A DNA stretch of 64,000 nt from UBA6059 sp965227155 (GTDB taxonomy: Bacteria; Bacteroidota; Bacteroidia; Cytophagales; Cyclobacteriaceae). Below are positions 9,306 to 18,607 of this stretch, one piece after another. A program made the translations under genes and the position numbers. The stretch lies in NCBI GenBank assembly GCA_965227155.1, contig OZ245731.1:3224001-3288000 (forward strand). Reading direction: 5' to 3'. How positions within the stretch are numbered: the first letter of the stretch is position 1; every line of letters begins with the position of its first letter. The notes under the pieces are model-generated. The model saw only the letters and a list, made by a program, of their open reading frames with translations. It made no database searches and was not told the origin of the DNA.

Positions 9306-9759
9306 GCCGGTGGTAATTGGTATAGGCAATTCATTGCGCGGAGATGATGGCTTTGGTCCGGCAGTCATTCATTATCTAAAACAAGAGCATCCTGACCTTG
9401 CAGATTACCATCAGGCTTCTGATGACCTTACCCGCCTGCTGGAAATGTGGGACAGGCGGCATGCCATCATTATTGATGCCTTTCAAAGCGATTCTGGTGC
9501 TGATGGCAGCATCATGACAACCGAAAACCTTCAAAGTTGGGAGGGAAGGCAAATTGCCAATTGCTCCAGTCATGGCATATCATTGTCTACAGTTTGGGAA
9601 CTAGGTATGTCTGTGCAAAAACTGCCTTCAAAAGCATTCTTCATCGGGGTAAAAGGTAGTAACTGGGCAGTGGGCGATCCGCTTTCCAATGTCTTTAAGA
9701 AAGCAATTGCCAAAGTAGAGATTTTAATGCTTGACCACCTCTCAATCAGCCGATTGTAA
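9292..9759 (+). CDS. Hydrogenase maturation protease (HyaD/HycI family)
   Basis: A Ni-dependent endopeptidase that trims the C-terminus of the large subunit after NiFe insertion. The N-terminal VVIGIGNSLRGDDGFGPAVI is the family signature, with the metal-binding acidic residue in GDDGFG; the later IIDAFQSD and CSSHGISL carry the other expected ligands. Length (about 153-155 residues) is normal. Translation starts at TTG 9292 or GTG 9298, both inside the large-subunit gene, implying coupling. It is the last gene of the hydrogenase operon; 114 nt separate it from ppdK. Confidence 0.9.
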   Translation: MIVDKPVVIGIGNSLRGDDGFGPAVIHYLKQEHPDLADYHQASDDLTRLLEMWDRRHAIIIDAFQSDSGADGSIMTTENLQSWEGRQIANCSSHGISLSTVWELGMSVQKLPSKAFFIGVKGSNWAVGDPLSNVFKKAIAKVEILMLDHLSISRL

Positions 9760-9873
9760 ACAGAATCTTAATTTTCAAATGCTAATAAAAATCATCTAAA
9801 AAGCTCTTATTCGTCTTATTTTTAATTAATAGAATGCTGTAATCTCGTTGATGTTGAACAAACCTACATAACT

Positions 9874-12603
9874 ATGCCAGGAGTTACAGAATCAATCAAA
9901 CGTGTATACAGATTTGGCGATGGCCTTGCTGATGGTAGAACCCAGATGAAGCCTTTATTGGGCGGTAAAGGTGCCAATCTTGCAGAAATGACCCACATCG
10001 GATTACCGGTGCCCCCGGGATTCACCATTACTACCGATGTATGTACCGAGTACCATGATTATGGTAAAGAAAAAGTGAAACAACTTTTACGCCCCGAGGT
10101 GAAAGATGGGGTCCATTTTATTGAGCGCATTATGGGGTCCAACTTCGATGATGAGACCAATCCATTGTTGCTTTCTGTGCGGTCTGGTGCCCGGGATTCT
10201 ATGCCGGGTATGATGGATACGGTATTGAATATCGGCCTGAATGACAGAGTGGTTGAGGGGTTGTCAAAAAAATCGGGCAAGCCGCATTTTGCCTGGGATT
10301 CTTATCGCCGCTTTATACAAATGTATGGTGATGTAGTTATGAAGGTCAACACCTTTGTGCCGGAAGACTATGATGTGTTTGAAACCATCCTTGATGCTAT
10401 GAAGGAGGAAAAAGGCGTAAAAACCGACCAGGAGCTATCTACCGAAGACCTTCAAAAACTGGTAGAGCAATACAAAGTCCGTATCGAAGAGCTTACCGGC
10501 AAGCCATTCCCGCAGGATCCTGCAGAGCAATTGTGGAATTCGATTATAGCGGTATTTGAAAGCTGGCATACGCCCAGGGCAATAGTGTACAGAAAGCTAA
10601 ATGATATACCGGAAGACTGGGGTACTGCTGTGAATGTGCAGGCCATGGTTTATGGCAATATGGGCGAGACTTCTGCTTCAGGCGTAGCTTTTACGCGCGA
10701 TGCGGCTACCGGTGAAAATGTCTTCAATGGTGAATACCTCATCGATGCACAAGGCGAGGATGTGGTGGCCGGTGTACGTACGCCACACCAGATCACCTTG
10801 AAAGGTTCGCAGGAATGGGCCAGGCTGGCCCTGGTAGATGAAGCTGAGCGCAAGAAAAACTATATGTCGCTGGAAGAGTATTTGCCCGATGTTTTTCAGG
10901 AGTTGAATGTGCTTCAGCAAAAGCTTGAAGATCATTTCAAGGATATGCAGGACATGGAGTTTACGATAGAAGAGGGAAGGCTTTGGATTCTGCAAACCCG
11001 AAATGGCAAACGTACAGGAGAGGCCATGGTACGCATTGCCATAGAAATGATGGATGAGGGTATTCTCGATGAAAAGGAAGTTTTGAGAAGGATCAGTCCC
11101 AAGAAATTGGATGAGCTGCTGCACCCTATTTTTGATCTGAAGGCATTGAAAAAAGCTAAATCCATAGCCAATGGCTTGCCGGCTTCTCCCGGTGCAGCAA
11201 CAGGGCGTATTGTTTTCAACTCTGAGGATGCCTTGGCCTGGAAAGAGCGTGGTGAAAAGGTGATCCTGGTTCGGATAGAGACATCACCGGAGGATCTCGC
11301 AGGTATTGATGCCGCAGTAGGTATTCTTACTGCAAGGGGCGGTATGACCTCCCATGCTGCTGTGGTAGCCCGGGGTATGGGCAAATGCTGCATCAGCGGC
11401 GCAGGTGCGGTACATGTAGATACGGCACGCAGGATGATGACCATAGGCGATACAGTTTACAAAGAAGGCGACTGGATATCGCTCAACGGCTCAACCGGAC
11501 AGGTATATGCCGGAAAGATAGACACCAGAGACCCGGAGATCAGCGGCAACCTGGCGCGGCTGGTGCGTATTTCCGAAAAGCATGCCCGGATTAAAGTGCA
11601 CGCAAATGCCGATACACCGGAGCAGGCAAAATTTGCCCGAGAATTTGGTGCCGAGGGCATAGGCCTGTGCCGTACTGAGCACATGTTTTTCGAAGGGCCA
11701 AGGATTGTAGCCATGCGCGAGATGATCCTTGCCAATGATGAGGCCGGCCGAAGAAAAGCACTCGAAAAACTGCTGCCCATGCAGCGGTCAGATTTTGAGG
11801 GCATTTTGAAAGCCATGCAGGGCTATCCGGTTACCATCAGGTTGCTGGACCCACCATTGCATGAGTTTCTGCCACATGATCCCAAAAGTCAGCAGGAGAT
11901 GGCCGATACTATGAGCATTTCCATAGCTGATATTGAGGCTAAAATTGAAAACCTGAAGGAGGTGAACCCGATGCTGGGCCACAGAGGTTGCAGGCTGGGC
12001 AATACCTATCCTGAAATTACTGCCATGCAGGCGCGGGCTATCATTGAAGCGGCGCTTAATCTCAAAGCTGAGGGCATCAGTGCTCGTCCCGAGATCATGG
12101 TGCCGCTTATCGGTACAGTGAAGGAGTTTGAGATGCAGGCCAAAATAGTGCGGGAGGAGATCAGCCAGGTGTTTAAGGAGCGCAATGACCAGATGCCTTA
12201 TAAAATCGGTACCATGATAGAGGTGCCCAGAGCAGCACTGGTAGCAGATCAGATTGCCCGGCAGGCAGAGTTCTTCTCTTTCGGTACCAACGACCTTACC
12301 CAAATGACTTTTGGGTATTCCAGGGATGATGCGGGTAAGTTCCTGCCTATCTACCTAGACAAGGGGTTACTTGAAGTAGATCCATTCCAGGAGCTGGACC
12401 AGGAGGGCGTGGGACAGCTGATTGGGTTAGCTATTCAAAAAGGTCGTACTACGCGACATAATTTAACCATTGGTATTTGCGGGGAACATGGCGGTGAGCC
12501 TAAGTCAATCTCTTTCTGCCACCATTTGGGTATGAACTATGTGAGCTGCTCTACCTTCAGGGTGCCTATCGCCAAGGTAGCAGCGGCAAAAGCCAATGTA
12601 TGA
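9874..12603 (+). CDS. ppdK: Pyruvate, phosphate dikinase
   Basis: Interconverts pyruvate + ATP + Pi and PEP + AMP + PPi. The 909-residue protein has the three expected domains. The N-terminal ATP-grasp domain is marked by LLGGKGANLAEMTHIGLPVP. The central phosphohistidine domain is marked by TARGGMTSHAAVVARGMGK, with the phosphorylated histidine at 494. The C-terminal PEP/pyruvate TIM barrel carries GLCRTEHMFF and CGEHGGEPKSI, with the catalytic cysteine at 869. It stands alone after the hydrogenase operon and ends in a strong terminator. The neighbourhood suggests a joint role in acetate and pyruvate metabolism under reducing conditions, which is inference. Confidence 0.97.
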   Translation: MPGVTESIKRVYRFGDGLADGRTQMKPLLGGKGANLAEMTHIGLPVPPGFTITTDVCTEYHDYGKEKVKQLLRPEVKDGVHFIERIMGSNFDDETNPLLLSVRSGARDSMPGMMDTVLNIGLNDRVVEGLSKKSGKPHFAWDSYRRFIQMYGDVVMKVNTFVPEDYDVFETILDAMKEEKGVKTDQELSTEDLQKLVEQYKVRIEELTGKPFPQDPAEQLWNSIIAVFESWHTPRAIVYRKLNDIPEDWGTAVNVQAMVYGNMGETSASGVAFTRDAATGENVFNGEYLIDAQGEDVVAGVRTPHQITLKGSQEWARLALVDEAERKKNYMSLEEYLPDVFQELNVLQQKLEDHFKDMQDMEFTIEEGRLWILQTRNGKRTGEAMVRIAIEMMDEGILDEKEVLRRISPKKLDELLHPIFDLKALKKAKSIANGLPASPGAATGRIVFNSEDALAWKERGEKVILVRIETSPEDLAGIDAAVGILTARGGMTSHAAVVARGMGKCCISGAGAVHVDTARRMMTIGDTVYKEGDWISLNGSTGQVYAGKIDTRDPEISGNLARLVRISEKHARIKVHANADTPEQAKFAREFGAEGIGLCRTEHMFFEGPRIVAMREMILANDEAGRRKALEKLLPMQRSDFEGILKAMQGYPVTIRLLDPPLHEFLPHDPKSQQEMADTMSISIADIEAKIENLKEVNPMLGHRGCRLGNTYPEITAMQARAIIEAALNLKAEGISARPEIMVPLIGTVKEFEMQAKIVREEISQVFKERNDQMPYKIGTMIEVPRAALVADQIARQAEFFSFGTNDLTQMTFGYSRDDAGKFLPIYLDKGLLEVDPFQELDQEGVGQLIGLAIQKGRTTRHNLTIGICGEHGGEPKSISFCHHLGMNYVSCSTFRVPIAKVAAAKANV

Positions 12604-12621
12604 GTGTGCTAGTTTTAAGTG

Positions 12622-12670
12622 CGGTTAATGCTTCAAAAAAATTATTTATGGAGCATTAACCGTATTTTTT
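12622..12670 (+). terminator. Rho-independent terminator of ppdK
   Basis: An 11-bp perfect stem (CGGTTAATGCT paired with AGCATTAACCG), a loop of about 17 nt, then TATTTTTT. It lies 19 nt after the ppdK stop codon. Confidence 0.85.
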
Positions 12671-12874
12671 ATAGAAATCAATCCACTATTCAGACAGCCC
12701 GACCCATTCTAGCTAAAGGTGCTTGTTTCATAGAAAATTTACATCCTGCCTCTCAATAGCAGTATAAAGAAATGCTTAGGCCTCAAAAGTCTCAGTTTAA
12801 GAAACGGCATTGGGCTATGAAAATTGATCTTTTTTGATGATATTAAACTGCTGTAAACCAAACCTTTAAACAAT

Positions 12875-13126
12875 ATGGATCCAGTGAGTATTATTATTTG
12901 GCTTGCCATCGGCGCTGTAGCGGGCTGGCTTGCCGGCAATATCATGAAAGGCGGCGGATTTGGGCTGCTTTGGAATATCATTTTGGGCATAGTCGGTGCT
13001 ATTGTAGGTGGCTGGCTCTTCGGCGTATTGGGCATTAGCATAGCAAGTGGCATGGTTGGCACTTTTGTCACCGCACTTATTGGTGCTATAGTGATTCTTT
13101 TTATAGCAGGGTTGATAAAGCGCTAG
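12875..13126 (+). CDS. GlsB/YeaQ/YmgE family stress-response membrane protein
   Basis: An 83-residue, very hydrophobic and glycine-rich protein with three predicted transmembrane helices. GAVAGWLAGNIMKGGGFGLL and the following IILGIVGAIVGGWLFGVLG are the family hallmark, formerly called transglycosylase-associated protein. Members sit in the inner membrane and are often induced by stress, but their biochemical role is unknown. It appears monocistronic, with about 270 bp of upstream sequence containing only the ppdK terminator. Confidence 0.9.
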   Translation: MDPVSIIIWLAIGAVAGWLAGNIMKGGGFGLLWNIILGIVGAIVGGWLFGVLGISIASGMVGTFVTALIGAIVILFIAGLIKR

Positions 13127-13252
13127 CGATTTTAGTAATAGAGGTCATTTTCAGGTTTTTTATTTAATAATTCAGGTTAAAAGTCGATAAGGGCATAGTA
13201 TTTCCTGGGTGACCTTGTGGATGACCTCTGTTTTAGCTTATTTAGATTGGAA

Positions 13253-14032
13253 ATGTGGTCTGAACTGCTCGAATATTTCCCCAATAGTTATTTCCGAATA
13301 GGTATCCGCTATTTGATCGTGGCGGGATTTGCCTTTCTGTTTTTTTACATCCTCTTTAAAAATCAGGTCGCAGCAAGAAAAATACAGCCCAGATTCCCAT
13401 TGTCAAAAGACTATAGAAGAGACCTGGGGTACTCGTTACTGACAATAGCTTTTTTTGCAGTGGTAGCTTTGATCACATTCGTGTGGCTAAAGCCATACCA
13501 TATTTTGTATGATGATCTCGGCGATAAACCGGCCGGCTATTGGGTGCTTACTTTGATACCCATGTTTTTCATCCATGATTTCTATTTCTATTGGATTCAC
13601 CGCATGATGCACCATCCGAAACTATTTCGGTCGGTTCATAAAATTCATCATTTATCCACCAACCCTTCTCCATGGACAGCCTATGCTTTTCACCCGCTGG
13701 AGGCATTGTTAGAAGTGGGCATCATTCCGATTTTAGCATTCACCGTGCCTACCCATCGGTATATGATTATGTTGTTTATGATTTTCCAGATCGTGTACAA
13801 TGTATATGGACATTTGGGCTATGAGCTATTTCCAAAAGGCTTTCACAAATCCAGAATAGGTCGATTTGTCAACACATCGGTAGCGCATAACCTGCACCAC
13901 CATAAGTTTCATGGAAACTACGGCCTCTACACCCTGATATGGGATCGTCTGTTTGGCACCTTACGGGCCGATTATGATGAAACATATGTGCAGACTACAG
14001 AGCGGGAAAAACAACCTACCCTGAATGCTTGA
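13253..14032 (+). CDS. Fatty acid hydroxylase / sterol desaturase family membrane protein
   Basis: A di-iron membrane oxygenase of the FA_hydroxylase superfamily, about 259 residues from the ATG at 13253. The GTG at 13217 would add 12 residues without a membrane segment. The histidine boxes are clear: HDFYFYWIHRMMHH, HKIHHLS and HNLHHHKFHGNYG, in the usual order between transmembrane helices. The substrate cannot be told from sequence; lipid hydroxylation is likely. It converges with the Cj0069-family gene, the two stop codons lying 10 nt apart. Confidence 0.9.
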   Translation: MWSELLEYFPNSYFRIGIRYLIVAGFAFLFFYILFKNQVAARKIQPRFPLSKDYRRDLGYSLLTIAFFAVVALITFVWLKPYHILYDDLGDKPAGYWVLTLIPMFFIHDFYFYWIHRMMHHPKLFRSVHKIHHLSTNPSPWTAYAFHPLEALLEVGIIPILAFTVPTHRYMIMLFMIFQIVYNVYGHLGYELFPKGFHKSRIGRFVNTSVAHNLHHHKFHGNYGLYTLIWDRLFGTLRADYDETYVQTTEREKQPTLNA

Positions 14033-14042
14033 AGATGCTGCT

Positions 14043-15140
14043 TTACATGATGGGGTCAGCAAGTTCATCTGCTATGCTATCATCTGCCAATAATCCATAA
14101 TGCTTCTTGATCCGGCGTATGGCTTCAGCAGCAATAGCTTCTTGTATGCCATGGTTGAGATGGCTGGTAAAGCCTACACAGGAGCAGTTGATTTCACCCA
14201 GAATGTATTTATCCCGTCCCAGAGGGTCATTATCCAGCATAAAATCGGCAGTCCAGATCAAGGGCGTAGGCAGGCCTCCAAGCTTGTCTGACACTAGCGG
14301 TAGGTTTTCGTGGAAAAGCCCTATCAATTCCTGAAATTCTGATGGTTGATGGTAGGAGTACTTCGCACCTGAAAAGAGGGTGGCTGAAAAGGAAGATTCG
14401 TCTTGCACCGGTTTTTTCTTCACCACAAACATGGGATTATTACCTACCATGAGGATTCTGATCTCGCCTTCCACTATGCGCGGCAGAAAACGCATATCCA
14501 CCAGCATGCCATTGTCACCTTCAATGTATTGCGTGCAGAACTCCATGAAATCTGCCAGCTTATGGTATTCTATATGATTATCAACAGCCTCAGTACATTT
14601 TACAGTGGCATCCACGGGCACTTTATCATGTGGACTAAAGGTAAATGGTGCATCCAGTGATACGCGCCAAATGCCCTCTCCGGCACTGCCCCGGTTTTGC
14701 TTCAGTACCCTTTCACCGAGTGTTAGGGAATGGGGAAAGCAGTCCTTGAAAGTGGCTACATCATAATAGGCAAACGTATCACCGGGAACCAGTGGCGTAT
14801 CGGCAAGTTTTGCCAGTACATTTTTTGCCCCAAAATTGAGCATGGCGGTGGGTGAAGACATTGGAAAGAGTCCGGCATCAATAAATTGATCCAACGCTTC
14901 GAAATAGGAGGCTTCACCTTCCGGCAGGGTGCCAGGATTGATCCTGCTGATATAGGCGTCAAAATTTGTGGAGGCATAGTCGATGATGAAGTCTTTCCAT
15001 TCATCTCTGAAAAAGACCACCTCGGCATGCCAGCCATGGTTTTTGATGGCCTCTACAATGGGTAGGGTATCCTTGCGATGGCCGTTGATCCACTTATCAG
15101 ATCCTCCTTCCGCTTCAAAGATGACAATGCTTTTTTTCAT
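14043..15140 (-). CDS. Cj0069 family protein (ATP-grasp-like)
   Basis: A 365-residue cytosolic protein starting at the internal ATG 15140 (MKKSIVIFEAEGGSDKWING). The N-terminal GGSDKWxxGHRKDT segment is characteristic of the Cj0069 family. The architecture resembles ATP-grasp ligases: a pre-ATP-grasp Rossmann-like region, then VLKQNRGSAGEGIWRV as a likely nucleotide-binding strand and lysine, and ILGEINCSCVGF near the end, with the N of the metal-binding E-x-N motif. Substrate and product are unknown. The longer ORF from 15167 begins with a non-conserved extension. Confidence 0.75.
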   Translation of the reverse strand: MKKSIVIFEAEGGSDKWINGHRKDTLPIVEAIKNHGWHAEVVFFRDEWKDFIIDYASTNFDAYISRINPGTLPEGEASYFEALDQFIDAGLFPMSSPTAMLNFGAKNVLAKLADTPLVPGDTFAYYDVATFKDCFPHSLTLGERVLKQNRGSAGEGIWRVSLDAPFTFSPHDKVPVDATVKCTEAVDNHIEYHKLADFMEFCTQYIEGDNGMLVDMRFLPRIVEGEIRILMVGNNPMFVVKKKPVQDESSFSATLFSGAKYSYHQPSEFQELIGLFHENLPLVSDKLGGLPTPLIWTADFMLDNDPLGRDKYILGEINCSCVGFTSHLNHGIQEAIAAEAIRRIKKHYGLLADDSIADELADPIM

Positions 15141-15297
15141 GTTTATTAACCAAAATATAAAAGACAATAAATATGATGGTTGGCTTACGGCTAACGAATC
15201 GACCCGGTAGGTCTAATCAACTTTGCAAAATACGCTAGATGCGTTTAGTTTGGGCCGATTGCCAGGTTATTTTTCTGGATGAAATATTATCAAAAAG

Positions 15298-15768
15298 TTA
15301 CCGCCCAAGCGACTTTTCCAGCATGATCATGTCTCGGCATCTTTGACCATTTTCGATGATGGGTTGAGGGTAATGTTGAATGAAGAAGTCAATTTTTCTG
15401 TGGATCTCTTTAAAGCCTGATTTTTTGTACCAATTCAGCTGACCTAGACTGGTATCTGCAGTACCGATCAGTATTGATTGATCACCTCTGCTTTGGGCGT
15501 AATGCAGTGCCCTGTTCATCAGGATGCTACCTATGCCTTTACCCTGGAAACGCTCCGCTACTGCAATGTTTTTGATTTCGAATTGCCCTTCGGTTATTGG
15601 GTAGAGGACAATTACTCCGATCCATTGATTGTTGAAAAAAGCTCCAAAGCAGCAACTTTCATGGATGTATAGATTGATCATTTCACGGGAGGGGTCTGCC
15701 AGCAGGAGTAATTCCACAGGAATTGCTGCATGGTCCTGAACCTTCTTAATATTGATTTGATCAAACAT
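15298..15768 (-). CDS. GNAT family N-acetyltransferase
   Basis: A 156-residue single-domain acetyltransferase. The acetyl-CoA pyrophosphate loop is visible as NIAVAERFQGKGIGSILMNRAL (R/Q-x-x-G-x-G). Motif B is ILIGTADTSLGQLNWYKKSGF, the Y-x-x-x-G-F form. The acceptor is unknown. It stands alone between two intergenic regions; the downstream 130 bp shows no clear terminator. Confidence 0.88.
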   Translation of the reverse strand: MFDQINIKKVQDHAAIPVELLLLADPSREMINLYIHESCCFGAFFNNQWIGVIVLYPITEGQFEIKNIAVAERFQGKGIGSILMNRALHYAQSRGDQSILIGTADTSLGQLNWYKKSGFKEIHRKIDFFIQHYPQPIIENGQRCRDMIMLEKSLGR

Positions 15769-15880
15769 TATTCAGAAAGAAATCGTGTTTTGGAAGTGCA
15801 AATAAACACGAATCAGGTGTGATTTAGATAAAACTGAGCTCAGTTGCAATCATGACAATCTTAAATATGATTGCTTATTT

Positions 15881-15968
15881 ATTGCCATTCAGTTAAGCAA
15901 GTTTTTCAACTTCCTCTCCCTAACGCTCTCAATAAGAAGGATAAATTTGAGCTTAACTAAATGGCATT
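15881..15968. repeat. 88-bp MITE-like inverted-repeat element, copy 2
   Basis: Same element as at 1056-1143, in the opposite orientation. The terminal inverted repeats are ATTGCCATTCAGTTAAGC and GCTTAACTAAATGGCATT, with one mismatch and a similar interior (CTCTCCCTAACGCTCTCAAT). It is flanked by an exact 11-bp direct repeat, GATTGCTTATT, ending just before the left end and starting directly after the right end; this looks like a target-site duplication. It lies upstream of the oxidoreductase gene at 15994, so it could carry part of that gene's promoter region. Confidence 0.85.
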
Positions 15969-15993
15969 GATTGCTTATTCTTAAATTGGTGTT

Positions 15994-16611
15994 ATGAAAA
16001 TAGCAATAATAGGAACCGGCAATGTGGGTGGGGCACTTGCCACCAAATGGGCCCGGGCAGGGCATAGGATTTACCTGGGCGTGAAGGATCAAGAGAATTT
16101 CAAGGGGCAGCATCTGCTGAAAAACCCGGACACTACTGTGCATACCATTACTGAAGCGGTCAGTCAGGCAGAGGTAGTTTTGCTGGCGACACCTGCCAAA
16201 GCCACGGTAGCCATAGTTGAAAGTTTGGGAGACACCTCGGGCAAGGTGATCATCGATGCGATGAATATCATCAAAGGCAATGGGCCTGTAGGATACAGCT
16301 CTACCTCAGCTGCAATCTTGGATCATACCGTTACACCTGATGTAGTTAAGTGCTTCAATACCACCGGGTACAACAACATGGAGAATACTGTGTACGAAGA
16401 TACAGCTATTGATATGTTTACCTGCGGGGATAGCGACCGGGGAAAGGCAGTGGCAAAGCAACTGGCAAAAGATGCCGGGTTTGCGGTATGCTATGATGTG
16501 GGTGGCAACGACAAGTTTGAGCTGATGGAGCAGTTTGCCTGGTTTTGGATAAACCTGGCTATGTTTCAGGGTCATGGACGAGAAATCGCCTTTAAGCTAT
16601 TGAAGCGTTGA
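15994..16611 (+). CDS. NADP-dependent oxidoreductase, coenzyme F420-type (FNO-like)
   Basis: A 205-residue Rossmann-fold protein beginning MKIAIIGTGNVGGALATKWA, a GxGxxG dinucleotide-binding motif, with EAVSQAEVVLLATPA and VIIDAMNIIKG in the order seen in the NADP oxidoreductase coenzyme F420-dependent family (Pfam F420_oxidored). Most Bacteroidota lack F420, so the true cofactor pair and substrate are unknown. The start codon lies 26 nt after the MITE-like element. Confidence 0.85.
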   Translation: MKIAIIGTGNVGGALATKWARAGHRIYLGVKDQENFKGQHLLKNPDTTVHTITEAVSQAEVVLLATPAKATVAIVESLGDTSGKVIIDAMNIIKGNGPVGYSSTSAAILDHTVTPDVVKCFNTTGYNNMENTVYEDTAIDMFTCGDSDRGKAVAKQLAKDAGFAVCYDVGGNDKFELMEQFAWFWINLAMFQGHGREIAFKLLKR

Positions 16612-16669
16612 TCTTCAAAAACAAATCACTATGGCGATTCATATTGCTAAGGGTTAAATTTTTTATGCC

Positions 16670-18199
16670 TTAATCTGCCATTACCTTGTATGTTGGATCC
16701 TCAAGAACATTCACATCAATAATTTGCTCTGCATTTTTGAGTAGCTTTTTGCAGTCGGGGCTTAGGTGCTTCAGATGCAGTTTTTTACCTACTTTCAGGT
16801 AGCGCTCCGTGATCTTGTTTAGCGCTTCAATCGCTGACATGTCCACCACACGGCTTTCATAAAAATCGATGACCACCTCATCAGGGTCATTGGCAACATC
16901 AAACTTCTCATTGAATGCTGCTATAGACCCAAAGAATAATGGACCATAGATCTCATAATGCTTCACGCCATTTTCGTCAAAGGACTTGCGAGCACGTATT
17001 CTTTTGGCATTGTCCCAAGCAAAAACTAGGGCAGAAATGATCACCCCAACTACTACCGCCAGAGCCAGGTTGTGGAGAAAAACCGTTACCAGAGTCACCA
17101 TCACCATCACAATGATATCAGATTTAGGCATTTTGTTGAATGTACGTAAACTAGCCCATTCAAATGTGCCTATAGCTACCATGATCATCAGTCCGGTAAG
17201 TGCTGCCATCGGAACCTTCTCGATCAGGCTTGAGCCAAACATCACAAACATGAGCAACATTACAGAAGCCACTATACCCGACAACCTTGCCCTTGCACCA
17301 TTACTTACATTGATGAGACTTTGACCAAGCATAGCGCAACCACCCATTCCAGAGAATAGTCCTGAGAGGATATTGGCAGTGCCCTGCGCTACCGCTTCTT
17401 TATTGCCATGGCCGCGGGTTTCGGTTATTTCATCTATGATATTGAGGGTCAATAAACTCTCAATCAGCCCAACGCCGGCGATAATTAGGGCATAGGGGAA
17501 AATGATTTTTAGCGTCGAGAAGGATAGCGGCACCTCCGGAATATGGAAAGGAGGAAATCCACCGCTGATTGATGCAATATCACCTACTGTTTTGGTGTCA
17601 ATGCCAAATAGCATAACAATCCCAAATATGGACAGAATAGATACTAATGAGGCTGGTATGGCCTTACTGATTTTTGGGAGACCCCAGATGATCAGCATAG
17701 TGAGCAATACCAAACCAAGTGAAACATACAGTGCGTTACCGCTCAACCACGAGCCATCGGCTGTTTTGAATTGGGTCATTTGTGAAAGAAAGATGATAAT
17801 CGCCAGCCCATTGACAAAACCGAATATAACAGGATGCGGTACCAGCCGCATCAGTTTGCCGAGTTTGAGTGTACCCGCCAGAAACTGTATCATTCCTGCA
17901 AGGATTACCGCTGCAAATACGTATTCCACACCAAAATCGCGCGCCAGGGAAACGATGACCACCGCTACGGCACCCGTAGCACCCGAGATCATACCTGGCC
18001 GACCTCCAAAAATTGAAGATACAAGCCCCATGACAAATGCCGCATACAGGCCCGTTAATGGAGATAAGCCTGCAATGAGGGCAAATGCTACCGCCTCCGG
18101 AACCAGGGCCATGGCTACAGTGAGCCCGGACAATACTTCTGTTTTGTAATTTACTTTTTGATTGAAATCGAAGAGGCTAAAGATATATTTCATAAACAA
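16670..18199 (-). CDS. SulP family anion transporter with STAS domain (BicA-like)
   Basis: A 509-residue inner-membrane transporter with 10-12 predicted helices followed by a cytoplasmic STAS domain of about 100 residues (VVIDFYESRVVDMSAIEALN). The N-terminal region has the family hallmark LSGLTVAMALVPEAVAFALIAGLSPLTGLYAAF. It could move bicarbonate with Na+ (as BicA) or sulfate; sequence alone does not decide. The start may be the second ATG (18193), which begins MKYIFSLFDFNQK. The 3' end converges with the F420-type oxidoreductase gene. Confidence 0.92.
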   Translation of the reverse strand: MFMKYIFSLFDFNQKVNYKTEVLSGLTVAMALVPEAVAFALIAGLSPLTGLYAAFVMGLVSSIFGGRPGMISGATGAVAVVIVSLARDFGVEYVFAAVILAGMIQFLAGTLKLGKLMRLVPHPVIFGFVNGLAIIIFLSQMTQFKTADGSWLSGNALYVSLGLVLLTMLIIWGLPKISKAIPASLVSILSIFGIVMLFGIDTKTVGDIASISGGFPPFHIPEVPLSFSTLKIIFPYALIIAGVGLIESLLTLNIIDEITETRGHGNKEAVAQGTANILSGLFSGMGGCAMLGQSLINVSNGARARLSGIVASVMLLMFVMFGSSLIEKVPMAALTGLMIMVAIGTFEWASLRTFNKMPKSDIIVMVMVTLVTVFLHNLALAVVVGVIISALVFAWDNAKRIRARKSFDENGVKHYEIYGPLFFGSIAAFNEKFDVANDPDEVVIDFYESRVVDMSAIEALNKITERYLKVGKKLHLKHLSPDCKKLLKNAEQIIDVNVLEDPTYKVMAD

Positions 18200-18406
18200 T
18201 AAGCAACCGTATGGTCATCAAAGACCTTTGGTTGCGAGGTAAAACTGATGATTAATTTTTCTTATGTTAAAAGCGTATCGGGTACCTGGCAGCAATATAT
18301 TTTACCTTCATAGATCAATTCATAAAACAGCTTGACAGGCCATACATTTTTAGGAAGCCGCGAAGGTGATATTTTTTATTAGCAATATCAAAGAGATACG
18401 TTTTTA

Positions 18407-18601
18407 TTGTTGGCCATCTTGGCTTTGGTAGGTCCTTACTTCAGGCTTGGATTGGTCAAAAACAGGTTTACTGTAGAATGCTTTATCCGACATCAATTCT
18501 GCCAACCTGATCAATGTCAGGTGAATACAGCCCTTGCCATGATTTTGGTCGTGATATTCCTCCTATGGATTGGGTACCTTAATCAAGCAATCAAAAAATA
18601 A
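18407..18601 (+). CDS. Possible small two-helix membrane protein
   Basis: A 64-codon open frame with two hydrophobic segments (LAILALVGPYFRLGLV and ALAMILVVIFLLWIGYL) separated by a cysteine-containing loop. It ends 6 nt before the ATG of the next gene, suggesting co-translation. It has no ATG; the start would be TTG at 18407 or 18410. There is no recognised family, so it may be a chance ORF in a leader region. The rest of the 18200-18600 gap shows no other feature. Confidence 0.3.
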   Translation: MLAILALVGPYFRLGLVKNRFTVECFIRHQFCQPDQCQVNTALAMILVVIFLLWIGYLNQAIKK

Positions 18602-18607
18602 GGTATT

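Noticed and set aside
10678..12303. Minus-strand ORFs of up to 171 codons inside ppdK
   Set aside because: They oppose strongly conserved PPDK catalytic motifs and have no recognisable domain.
12739..13071. 110-residue minus-strand ORF opposite the GlsB-like gene
   Set aside because: It is the antisense of a clearly coding small membrane protein, with proline/methionine-rich low-complexity sequence.
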